A DNA stretch of 64,000 nucleotides, taken from positions 186,001 through 250,000 of the forward strand of contig JAPDOI010000436.1 of the NCBI GenBank assembly GCA_029168955.1, given 5' to 3'. Shown piece by piece: positions 43,534-53,476 of the stretch. How positions within the stretch are numbered: position 1 is the stretch's first letter; each line of letters starts with the position of its first letter. Origin of the DNA: Aplectana chamaeleonis. Lineage: Eukaryota; Nematoda; Chromadorea; Rhabditida; Cosmocercidae. The translations under genes and the position numbers were made by a program. The notes under the pieces were generated by a model. The model was not told the origin of the DNA and made no database searches. It saw only the letters and a list, made by a program, of their open reading frames with translations.

Positions 43534-43696
43534 AAAACCTCGTAATTCGCGGTTGGAAAGCCAGCCGTGCATCTGGGTAATAATGCGCTCTAAAACAGTG
43601 TCATTTCGTTGGAAGCAATATATGCCTGACGCGCAATCGGATTTTTAGAAAAAGTTTTGGACTGATCGAGCGATAAAATTGGGCATACCACGTGTG

Positions 43697-44341
43697 AATG
43701 CGTACTAACCGTGGCCAATCCTATGTGCCACATTTATGCCGACCGCGGACTAATACCGTACCTACCGCGAGGCAATGCGTTACGAGCGCGTGTGGATGCG
43801 TACCGACCGCTTTCAGGATTTGGAAAGAGTTCGTATTGACCGCGTGGCAATGCGTACCGACCGCTTGGCGAGACGTACCGACCGCGCCGCGGTCCGTACT
43901 AACCGCGTTGCGTTGCGTACCGACCGCCGTGGCAGTTTGTATCGACCGCGTGTTTTTGCGTACGAACCGCGCCGCAATGCGTACTAACCGCGTTGCGTTG
44001 CGTACCGACCGCGTCACAATGCGTTTCCACTGCTGCTAGTATCCGAAAAGCGTTCGTACTGACCGCGTGGCAATGCCTACCGACCGCGTAGCGATGCGTA
44101 CTGACCGCGTGGCAGTGCGTACCGAGGGCGGGACAATGCGTACCGACCGCATGGCAAGACGTACCGACCGCGCGGCTATACGTACTAACCGCGTGGTATT
44201 CCGTGCTGACCGCGTGACAGTGCGTATCGAGCGCGCTAATTTGCGTGCCGAGCGCGTGCAAATTGCGTTCCAAACGTCGCCCATCCCGCTGTCGGTACGC
44301 AACTTGTCCACCGTCGGTCCACCCCATTGTCTGAGTATGTA
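43697..44341. repeat. CpG-rich 21-bp minisatellite, inverted relative to the 37-kb array
   Basis: Roughly thirty units of the type CGTACCGACCGCGTGGCAATG, diverged. The right end, CGGTCCACCCCATTGTCTGAGTA, is the exact complement of the left end of the array at 36755. The unit is a multiple of three, so both strands show repetitive open frames (RTDRVAM, AVGTHCH) that are not genes. Confidence 0.93.
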
Positions 44342-44572
44342 GGTCGCTTGAAGGCAGTGGTCACGATGAAAAACTTTATCGAAGAAACTAGAAAAATCAG
44401 CTTAGATCAAAAACAGCTGAAAAACTAGGAAGGTAGAGCGGTGAAAACGCGATAGAATTTGAGTTTCTAGGGCCCGAAGATGCCAGTTTGTGTACACGTG
44501 CACAGCGCCGCCCAAAAAGATTGCAGTCTCAGATTTCAATTTCAAGCCAAATGATGTTCTTTATAGGTGGTT

Positions 44573-45055
44573 TCCGAAAAAACCATATTCGAAAAATTCA
44601 TTCATTCGGAAATCTTGAAAAGCGCAATATTCGAAAAATTCATTCATTCGGAAATCCTGAAAAGCATAATATTCGAAAAATTCATTCATTCGGAAATCTT
44701 GAAAAGCGGAGTATTCGAAAAATTCATTCATTCGGAATTCCCAAAAAAACCATATTCGAAAAATTCATTCATTCGGAAATCTTGAAAAGCGGAATATTCG
44801 AAAAATTCATTCATTCGGAAATCTTGAAAAGCGGAATATTCGAAAAATTCATTCATTCGGGAATCTTGAAAAGCGGAATATTCGAAAAATTCATTCATTC
44901 GGAAATCCCGAAAAAACAATATTCGAAAAATTCATTCATTTGAGAATTTCGAAATTTCAATATTCGAAAAATTCATTCATTTGAAAATTTCGAAATTTCA
45001 ATATTCGAATTATTCATTCATTCGAAAAAACCTTCGAATACCAAAGTATAGTGGT
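44573..45055. repeat. 42-bp minisatellite
   Basis: About ten units containing ATTCGAAAAATTCATTCATT followed by CGGAAATCTTGAAAAGCG. The unit length is 14 codons, so the plus strand reads IFEKFIHSEILKSG over and over; I regard this as a consequence of the repeat. Later units decay toward TTTCGAAATTTC. Confidence 0.92.
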
Positions 45056-45057
45056 TA

Positions 45058-45953
45058 CCTATGAGAGCGCGTTTTTCTTTCGCCGTTTTTTTTTGCATGA
45101 CTAAATTGAAAATTTTTTTTTGCCTGTGTTTATCTTGTAGAGCGTTTTAAGCGCTATCTAATACTGTTAACTTATTTGTAATTAGTATATTCATTAATTT
45201 TTTAAAATTATTTATAGATGACTTCTGAAGCGCCAACAAGAGAGCATTTGCGGGAGCACTTCTTGAACGACAACGGCACAAGTCATTCATGCATAGAATC
45301 ATCACTGGAGATGAAAAGTGGATTTATTTCGATAATCCCAGGCGTAAAAGATCATGAACAGATCCAGCAAAAGCTCCGGTATTGATCCCGAAGCCCAATA
45401 TTCATGAAAAGAAGGTTCTGCTCTGTATCTGGTGGGATCAGAAGGGTTTTTTCTGTATTATGAACTACTCAAACCCGGTGAAACACTTACAGCAGCTCGT
45501 TACGAAGAGAAATTAGCCAACCTTAACCAAGAAGTAGCCATCAAACGACCTGAATGGGCTACAAGACACGAACGTCCCATACTTCTTCACGACAACGCCC
45601 GACCACATGTTGGAAAACAAAATAAAAAGGAGTTGCAAGAAATGAATTGGGAAGTCTTGCCCCACCCGCCATATAGTCCAGATCTTGCTCCTTCGGACTA
45701 TCATCTGTTTCGATCGATGGCTCATGGATTGGCCGAACAGCGCTTCACTAAACATGAAGATGTACAAAAATGGCTTGATGATTGGATCGCCTTAAAACAG
45801 CCTAAATTTTTTTCGATGGTATTCATAAATTGCCCATAAACTGGAATAATGTTATTGCTAATAATGGTTGTTATAGTTAATAAAAGTTAAATGAATTTTT
45901 TTTTCTGAAATTTTAATTTTTTTAAACGTGAAAAAAAAACGCGCTTTCATAAG
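45058..45953 (+). mobile_element. Shortened mariner (896 bp) inside the family A element
   Basis: Ends CCTATGAGAGCGCGTTTTT (45058) and the complement of CTTATGAAAGCGCGTTTTT (ending 45953), each next to TA. The transposase N-terminus is missing. Confidence 0.88.
45220..45839 (+). pseudogene. Mariner transposase catalytic region, N-terminus deleted
   Basis: IITGDEKWIYFDNPRRK carries the first catalytic Asp. After a stop and a frame change comes IWWDQKG, then LLHDNARPHVG with the second Asp and PHPPYSPDLAPSDYHLFRSM with the third, the DD34D arrangement of mariners. The ATG at 45218 is probably not the original start. Confidence 0.9.
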
Positions 45954-46142
45954 TAGAGATCATCGATGCCAATGACGTGGAGTGGGCTCGTCCACCATCA
46001 AAAAACAAGAATGTTCAGACTTCGAATTCGGCCCAAAACAGCGGTTTTTTGCGATTTTTGTTTACAGGTCCTACTACTCTGAACCCAGCAAAGGGTTTAG
46101 AGAGGAAACGAAGACCAGCATAGTTGATCGCGACCACTGCCT

Positions 46143-46865
46143 TTAAAGGCAGGGTTCGCGATAAAAACTACTTTTCAACTCTCTTCATGAGAATGTAGAT
46201 TTGTTCATCAAAAAAGTAAAAATAAGTGAAAAAACCCGAAAATTTGCGGTAAAAGCGCTCAAAAATAAGGTATAACGGCTAATTACCGGTGTCGGCCGGC
46301 CCCCTAATTAACGAGATTTTCTAGATGTCTGATGATGTTGTACTCGACACGAGGTTGGTATATCTTCTTTATGGCCGACGTTTCGGAGAAACCTCCTTCT
46401 TCAGAGCCTGAAAGGACTCTGGCTCTGAAGGGCTCTGAAGAAGGAGGTTTCAGGCTCTGAAGAAGGAGGTTTCTCCGAAACGTCGGCCATAAAGAAGATA
46501 TACCAACCTCGTGTCGAGTACAACATCATCAGACATCTAGATTATTACCATGCCGAGGTTTATGGAGAGTCGCACATGGAGAACGAGATTTTCATTAATG
46601 CTTGCTTATCCGCCCATTATTTAGCTGCCAAAGTAGCCAGTAGTGTCCAGAAATGCTCAGAAATTACTTTAGAAGCAAAATCAACGTTGACCAAAGAGGC
46701 TTTTACACAAATCTCGATAATAGGGGGCGGGAGGACACCAAGCCATAACTTGTTCCAGAGCGTTTTTCTCCAATTTTTTACTTATTTTTACTTTTGTGAT
46801 GGTCAGATCTACCATTTTGATAGGGATAGCAGAACAACCGATTTTATCGAGAACCCTGCCTTTAA
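46143..46865. mobile_element. Family G element (G3), interrupted by a hairpin insertion
   Basis: TTAAAGGCAGGGTTCGCGAT and TCGAGAACCCTGCCTTTAA ends, interior as G1. Split at 46321/46582 by a 260-bp insert with a 12-bp target duplication. Confidence 0.87.
46322..46581. mobile_element. Fold-back insert with 90-bp perfect arms
   Basis: Flanked by AACGAGATTTTC at 46310-46321 and 46582-46593, a 12-bp target duplication. The arms at 46321-46410 and 46451-46540 are perfect complements. The loop repeats GGCTCTGAAGAAGGAGGTTT. The right arm contains CTGAAGA, a GGAG/CTCC stem and GAAAC-GTC. A retroposed, partly inverted fragment is my best guess. Confidence 0.88.
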
Positions 46866-47430
46866 GCTGGTAATGAATGTTACTCCGTCTTTTAATTTTG
46901 ACCATTTTATATGGATAAAGGGCGCTTTGATGAACAAGATATCTGAATTTTGGATTATCTAGTGCTTTCCTATCCGCCCACGTCGAAGTCCTGCTGATTT
47001 TCCCTAGTGTGGTATGCAAAGCGATCTTTAAACTAGGCCAAGCAGTGCAATTTTGTGACGAATAGAGTGTCGCCGACAAGGTTATGGCGTCAAACGGCAG
47101 CCGCGGCTCCGCTGCTTACCTGTGTGTTCATTGTAGTCAATGGAAAGGTCATCCAATGAGTGTTGTTAGTGTGTTAACGGCTAATTCAGGAGAAATCGGT
47201 TGCGGAAAGAGATGTGAAAACACTTACCTTTCCAGGTAGGAATTTCTTTTTGAAATATGATCAAAATTCACGCTCTATTGACAGACTGAGAAAAAAATCA
47301 TCGAGAAAAAACATGTGCTCCTGAGTTTTAATTCATGCTTTTTACAAAAACGGAGTAACTCAACTCTAGTCGTGTTTTCCACAAATCTAGTTTTTTGGGC
47401 GATAACGCTTGCCAGCGTATAAATAGTGTC

Positions 47431-47994
47431 TTAAGGGCAGTGTTCATGACCAAAATTGTGTCCGATTTCATGTCAGAAGTAGAGGCATTCAGGTGGTTCA
47501 TTACAAGCACTGTGTTAAGAAAAGACAAAAAATCTAGCCCAGAATGACGTTGTTGGGAGCCATATTTAAGGTCCTGGGCGCACGGAAAGCTCGCCGAACG
47601 CGCGATCCGTCCTTCGACGTCAAGTTCCGCCTGTGCTGGAATCACGGATGTGCGAACTTTTTTCCGAAACCTCGGAATTCTGTTTCGAGATTCTCAAGGT
47701 TCTTGTTTCGAGACCAATTTTTTATTGCTGATAGGCCTTTAAGAATGCGAAAAAATTTCGAAAAATTTTCCGTTTATTTCGGTATTGATTTTCCGAAAAA
47801 GCCCGGAAGAACGAAAAATTAAAGAAGGGTAGTTTTTCAACTCAGCATAGTGTAGCAAAGCGTTCTACAAAATTTCGACCAAAAATTTTTTCGTTCTGCG
47901 ATTTCGAAAATTTTTCGCACACCCGTGGCTGAAATATCGAGCCACCTCACATCCCTTGCACGCTTCTGCGTGCGCCGAATACTGGACAGTTTTC
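47431..47994. mobile_element. TTAA-type element family N, with nested fold-back
   Basis: TTAAGGGCAGTGTTCATGAC at the left; the right end (GGACAGTTTTCATCATTGAC) is degenerate and the boundary approximate. It holds the fold-back at 47643-47927. Confidence 0.5.
47643..47927. repeat. Fold-back with TTTCGAAA-type words (W3)
   Basis: CACGGATGTGCGAA and TTCGCACACCCGTG ends are near-perfect inverted repeats. The interior reiterates CGAAAAATTTTCCG-like words. Confidence 0.7.
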
Positions 47995-48504
47995 ATCATT
48001 GACGGCACAACTCGTCCACTGTAAAAGTTACTGGCAAGGGTTTAAACCTCTGTTGTAGTTTTTCTTGAGCGTTTTTTGCCTTCGATTTTCTACCTACTTA
48101 TACTACCATGCTCTAAATATTCTATTCTCGGTAAAAGAAATTGAGACGGTTCTCTTCGTGAAGTATGCCGGTTGCGCATTTACATTAGAGGCAGCGTACG
48201 CGCAAAACCGTGTTCATGTTTTTTTTTGTTCAGACCATATATCACAACCTTAAAGGCCTTCTTGGGGGTGTGTATACAAGTCTGTTGGTACCTGCTCGTT
48301 GGTGCCCCTGCTTCTACTGAACCCAGCAGACGTTTGAGTGTACACAGGGAACGTTCGAGCGATATAGCGTGCACAACTATATCGCGAAAGTATCCCGCAC
48401 ATTGCATAAAGGTGTCGCCGTCCGGCACACTAAGGCCTCTGGTCCATAACACCTTAGGATCCGTACCTAGGGAGTCATGGAGTCTTTGGCCACAACCTAA
48501 TTTC

Positions 48505-49315
48505 GCCACCCTGAACTGTCAATCGCTGTCGAGTTATATCCGAAAAACTGCGCTATCCAGACTTCTGAGCTATTTCCATGCACCGTTTGCTGCTTTGCAG
48601 GAAACCCGTCTCAGGGATAGACCCGTCATCAGCGTCGGAGAGTACACCACATACTGCGGTAACGCTTGCGATAGGAGAGTGGGAGGCTGTGCAATAACTG
48701 TAAGGAAGGATTTCAATGGTATGGTCAGAAGTTTGGCTCAACGTCGTGCCGGAATGCATTCGTACGACTGAGGGATCACAAAGGATTCAACCTGTGGATA
48801 GTGAGTGCTCATGCGCCCACTGAAACCGCCGAGGACAATTCGAAGGATGCCTTTTATGAGGAACTCAATACGTTGCTGGCCAGGATACCTTGTCAACATG
48901 CTGTTGTCGTGGGGATTGACGCAAATGCGAAGATGGGACTTGATCAGGAATCCGAAGTACTCGGTAAATGGTTCTACCCAGTGGAGCAAACATCGGACAA
49001 TGGCCACCGCCTTGTCGACTTTGTGAACGCAGTGGTCTGATTATTGCATCGACATTCAAGAGGAATCATCGCCGCCATCAGCTTACGTGGCAGGGACCAA
49101 CCCGGCTATCTCTAGAAGTGCAGCGGAAGCGGAAGATGACAACTTTGAAACTACAGCTTGACTATGTCCTGACTAGGAATATTCCAGTATCGGACATTCG
49201 AAGATCTAGAGCTGTGTGGGATGTCGCATTCGATTCGGATCACCGTCCTGTTCTGTTGAACTTCACTGCGAGGATTCATAAGAGGAAGCGAGGGCTCAGC
49301 CTCTCAGAGGATTGA
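48505..49315 (+). pseudogene. RTE apurinic-type endonuclease domain (frameshifted)
   Basis: Starts near ATLNCQSLSSYIRKTALSRL; LQETRLRD carries the catalytic Glu; RVGGCAITVRKDFNG follows. A frameshift near 48765 leads to NLWIVSAHAPTE and VVVGIDANAKMG (catalytic Asp/Asn). Another near 49025 leads to LIIASTFKRNHRRHQLTWQG and the final SDHRPVLL. Confidence 0.9.
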
Positions 49316-49316
49316 C

Positions 49317-51491
49317 ATGACAAGTCTCAGAGATGAAGAGTGCAGAAGGAATTTCCGACAACGCGTTTCTATTCACATCGGAGTACGGACTAAGAAGAAA
49401 CTTTGCGACGCGGATTCTTTTGTCAAGTGCATCCAGGACGCTTCGAAAGAGGCACTCCCGGTTGTACAGCCTAAGAAGAAGTTCGCCTACGTCTCAGAAG
49501 AAACAACATCTACCTACAACAGAGTATGTGCTCTCCGAACTGCAGGAAACTTCGTGGAGGAGAAGCGTCTGAGGAGGAAGTTGCGTCAGCAGCTTCAAAG
49601 TGACCGCGAACGAGAGTGGACGTGTAGAGCTAAGGAGTTCGAGAAGGCTTGGGAGGAGAAGAATCCGAAGAAAGCCTACACGTTGCTGCGACAGTATAGC
49701 GGGAAGATGAAGAGATGTTCTCCTGTCTTGAACACTACCAATGGAGTTGCAGTTGGTGATGCGACGCTGCCAATATGGAAGGATTACTTCAGTTCACTAC
49801 TGCATCGTCCAGCGCCATCAGTACCTGAGCTCCCGCATGTTCAGAGAGCACATTACGATGTCGGTGAGGAACCGCCGACTGAGTCTGAAGTTTTGGATTG
49901 TGTCCGGAAAATGAAGAATGGAAAGGCAGGTGGAGATGACAACATCACTGCTGAAATGCTGAAAGCTCTTCCTCCGTCTGGGATTCGTGAAATGACCAAC
50001 ACCATCCATGCCATATGGATGAGCGAAAGGATACCCGATTCGTGGAGACATGCGATCATCGTACCTCTTCACAAGAAGCTATCCGTCACGGATCCTAAGA
50101 ACTACAGAGGAATCTCTCTACTTCGTGTCATGTACAAGGTTTTAGAACGTATCATTCTCGAGCGACTTATCAAACATCGTGAAGGAACGACCAGAGATGA
50201 GCAAGCCCGTTTTCGACCTGGAAGATCGACCATCGACCAAGTGTTCGTCGTGAGAAGAGTAATTGAATCGTGGCAGCGCTTTTCGAAGCCATTACAGCTT
50301 GCTTTTTTGGACTTTGAAGCCGCGTTCGACTCTCCTCATCGTGATCGATTGCTCAATGCTCTGCGAGCAGATGGAGTCCCGGAAGAGTATGTTCGGTTAA
50401 TCGAGGACATGAACAAAGGAACAACAGCAGCAGTTCGTACACCTGTCGGATTTACGTCAGCTTTCGAGGTGAAAACAGGAGTAAGGCAAGGAGCCGTTGC
50501 AGGACCTTTTCTTTTCAACTTCGCCGTTGATGACATCATGCGTGAGTTGCAGAACAGTTTCCTGCGGATGTGATCCTAACACCATGAGGACGCTCCCTTG
50601 TCGACCTGTAGTACGCCGACGACATTGTGTTATTCGCTGAAAACAACGCAAAACTGCAAAGGAATGTGAACCTCGTTTCGAAGAATGCCGCAGCCTATGG
50701 ACTTCGTCTTCGTCCCGACAAATGCAAGCAGATGTGGGTCTCTCAGAGGCCTTCAACTGGAGTTTGTGTGGACGGACAACGTATCGAACTGGTGGACGAT
50801 TTCTGTTATTTGGGCTGTTTGCTGAAGAACGATGGTAGTTATGCAGCGGATATTGGATAACGATGTGCGAAAGCTTCGTCTGCATTCAATTCTCTAACCA
50901 AGTGTTTGTGGTCTACCACCATCGCGAAGGAAGTCAAGTTGCGCGTCTACCTATCCGCTATTCGCCCTATCATGATGTACGGATCGGAGACGTGGGCGCA
51001 CCGAAAACGCAGATGGAAAGGTTGGATTGCACGGAAGGAAGCTTTTTAGGCGTTTGCTTGGATATTTCTGGCCGCGTGTATGCCATAACGAAGACCTTTA
51101 CAAGGAAATCGACGCAGTACATCAACGCTTGACACGAGGGAGGTGCCAGCATCTCCTAACGCCATCTCAAGCAGCAATAGAAAGTCGACTTCGACTGCTC
51201 GGGCATATACTAAGAAGAACGCCGGATCGTCTCGTACAACACGCTTTAAAAATGCTTCCAAATCCTGTCTGGAAACGGCCACCTGGGCGTAGGCGAAAGT
51301 TCTGGACGGATGTGGTTAAAGAGGATTTAAAGTCACTCGGCATCGAAAGACAGTTCAGGCGCGATGTTTCGTTTCGCAGGAAATGGAATAGTGACAGCTG
51401 GATGGAATGTGTTCAAATTGTGGCTGAAGACCGTGAAAAATGGACACGGCTGACTTCTAGGACGGCACACCTCGGTGAAGATGCGGAATGA
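49317..51491 (+). pseudogene. RTE reverse transcriptase (frameshifted)
   Basis: 49317-50573 is one long frame, about 418 codons, with KMKNGKAGGDDNITAEML, WRHAIIVPLHKK, KNYRGISLL, RPGRSTIDQVF, FLDFEAAFDSPHRDRLL and TGVRQGAVAGPFLFNF. The frame then breaks and the active site YADDIVLF is at about 50611. After a stop at 50860 the thumb reads VKLRVYLSAIRPIMMYGSET, and the last part (51027-51491) has the RTE-type C-terminus RLRLLGHILRRTPDRLVQHA and RPPGRRRKFWTDVVKEDLKS. Confidence 0.92.
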
Positions 51492-51544
51492 CCGCGTCAG
51501 GCGAAAGCCAACCGATTAAGTCAAGTAAGTCAAAGGCCTTCTTG

Positions 51545-52144
51545 TGCTATTCTCCGCAGAAGGGCCTTTCAGGTTGTGATATATCGCCAAAAAGCCATCT
51601 TAACACTCAAATGTCGGAGAAAAAGTCGTCTGGTGGAACAAAAAAAAAATCCCGGAGCACTCAGCTCCTTTTTTTACGTCTGTTCGGTGTGTCTTGTGTG
51701 ATACACAAATGTGGGAAAACTGGAGGTCTGGTGGAGCGTTTCTCGGCTAAAGCTCTCAGAGAAGGTTTGGGTGTCAACATCTCGAGCAGCACGTGGAGTT
51801 CACGCATTGAATTTAGTCTAATGAATGGACGGGGCCGCGACGGTAGATCGCCGCACGCGAATCGAAACCCTGTTGGTCAGCGATGCGATGCCGCCAACAC
51901 TGCACGACCATCCGCCTGGTCTATGCGTCAGACTGGATCGAAAACGGAAACCATAACAGTTCAAGTAGGAATGGGTCCGCCAGCTTTGAAACAATGACTG
52001 ACATCGTCTTCGGAGCCATCTGCGGCATTTCTAATCCCGCAGGCCTTGAAGGGTTGAGCGACACCTTCAGCTGAAAGTTTTTCATCCTACCACCACCGTG
52101 AGCGGTCGGTTACCTCCAACGATCTCACTTCAATCAAGACGGTT
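51545..52144. other. Sequence downstream of the RTE element, nothing certain
   Basis: An open frame at 51488-51997 begins inside the RTE tail and has low-complexity Ser/Lys content and no motif. AAAGGCCTTCT and AGAAGGGCCTTT at 51532-51569 form a small hairpin at the insertion site. Confidence 0.3.
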
Positions 52145-52800
52145 TTGACCGGCGCTGATGCAATTTCGCAATTCGTTTCAATTCTGCAGAACGAAAACGC
52201 GTTCCTCAAACGACAGAACGCCGAACTCCTTCAACTTATTGGACGCCTCATGAAAGGATCATCAGCCAACGCAGCTCTCTCCTACCTCACGCCCCTCTCG
52301 CACCCCTTCGGATCGACCGTCTATCCTCCGCTCAGCTTTCCCCCGCTGATGAAGGGGAGATCAGAAAGAAGAAATTCAACCTTTTACTACTAAAATCAGA
52401 TGAGCACGATGATGAAGAGGGAACGAAGACAGCTCACATGGATACTGCGAAGTGTGAAAAGACGGGAATCGCGGAAAGCAGCATTGCGAAAGTCTTCCGC
52501 CACGGCATCAAAAAGGGAGAAAAGTCACGTCCAGCCAAAATTTGCTTCAATGACCCAGACATCCCACGCAAGGTGTTCTCTGAACTCAGAAAACGGCGTC
52601 TCTTCGGTGAGACGCTTCCAGTCAACTCCCGCATTCGGCGCGATCTTACCCTCGACGAACAGAAGAGAGAATTCGACAGTCGGCGCACACGCTACGCGAT
52701 GAACGAGAAGGAGAAGCTTTTGAAGTACTTTGTCGATGACTACTTCAATATCCGCGAACTGAGGACGCCTCGCCAGTGGGAGTCGCGTGGAGCAGCACTG
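52145..52800 (+). pseudogene. ORF1-like fragment of a non-LTR retrotransposon
   Basis: 52145-52393 has a short coiled-coil-like stretch (LQNENAFLKRQNAELLQLIG). 52438-52800, in another frame, has HGIKKGEKSRPAKICFNDPD, RKVFSELRKRRLFGETLPVN and RIRRDLTLDEQKREFDSRRT. This series resembles the RNA-binding and C-terminal parts of LINE ORF1 proteins. No partner reverse transcriptase is contiguous. Confidence 0.5.
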
Positions 52801-52811
52801 CCAGTCTGGCA

Positions 52812-52935
52812 GTGCGTAATTACGAATTACGATTTACGATTTACGAATTACGGGCGTTTTCGGCAATTTTTTTACGATTTACGATTTACGAAATTGTGGC
52901 CTAAAATCGTAACGATTCGTAACAAATCGTAACAA
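52812..52935. repeat. TTACGAATTACG-type reiterated repeat (W4)
   Basis: ACGAATTACGATTTACGATT and variants recur several times, next to a CACTGCCAG/CTGGCAGTG palindrome. The same word family is at 57639-57722. Confidence 0.8.
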
Positions 52936-53474
52936 ACCGTGAAAATGCGCTTGAGAGCACAACTTAGGCTATTCTCGGCTCCGAGCAGCCTGACAGTTCG
53001 ACTCGTTCTTGTCTCAATCTGCGAGACGGCTTCTGTTGCTGACCATTTACCTTCCGTTCACCCGAACAATATCAACAGCGGCTAGAGATTGAAAAATGAA
53101 CAGAACTGTCAGGCGCCTCCGATTCCTGTTCGGTGCAACTCGGGGTCTAGAAACCCCCGAGATTTAAAATTTGCTGTCTAGAGCATGGTTAAGTTTGAAA
53201 CTTTTTTTGCAGTCCTAAAATTTTTTTTATCTTTTTAATTTCAACTTTCGGTAAAGCCTTTCTCCCAGAGCTTAGTCAGCAGCAGTGGGGTCGATCATGG
53301 GATAGGGGCTCTCTACACACCGAGGGAGGAGTTTTCTCGCCTTTTGCAGCTCTAATTCCACTCGGGACCACTTCGATTGCATTGAGTAGTGTGTCGTGCT
53401 GAACTGCGTGAACAGAACAACTCCCCCTTCTGTGTGCAGAGAGCTCCTCTCTCGTCGGTCATGGCGAAATATAA
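52936..53474. other. No gene recognised
   Basis: Contains diverged GAGAGCTC/CTCTCTAC-type inverted words at about 53310 and 53440, possibly a decayed inverted-repeat element. No coding signal. Confidence 0.35.
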
Positions 53475-53476
53475 TA

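Larger units (their letters stand above)
44348..46146. mobile_element. Family A element enlarged by a minisatellite and a mariner (A3)
   Basis: Left part 44348-44572 and right part about 45954-46146 match A2 and A4 on either side of the GATGTTCTTTATA position. The 1.4 kb in between is foreign: a 42-bp minisatellite and then a shortened mariner. Its right TTAA (46143-46146) starts G3. Confidence 0.85.
48265..51531 (+). mobile_element. RTE-type LINE, full-length-sized, with 13-bp target duplication
   Basis: AAAGGCCTTCTTG at 48252-48264 and 51532-51544 flank it. Length 3.27 kb, ending in a short AAGTC-type tail (GATTAAGTCAAGTAAGTC), as RTE elements do. It encodes an endonuclease and a reverse transcriptase on one strand with no ORF1. 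Hookworm RTE elements are known; I have not compared sequences. Confidence 0.92.

Noticed and set aside
43698..44342. Long frames with RTDRVAM or AVGTHCH heptads
   Set aside because: Produced by the 21-bp minisatellite; present on both strands.
47328..47645. Minus-strand 105-codon frame
   Set aside because: Lies across the left half of a TTAA element with no protein motif.
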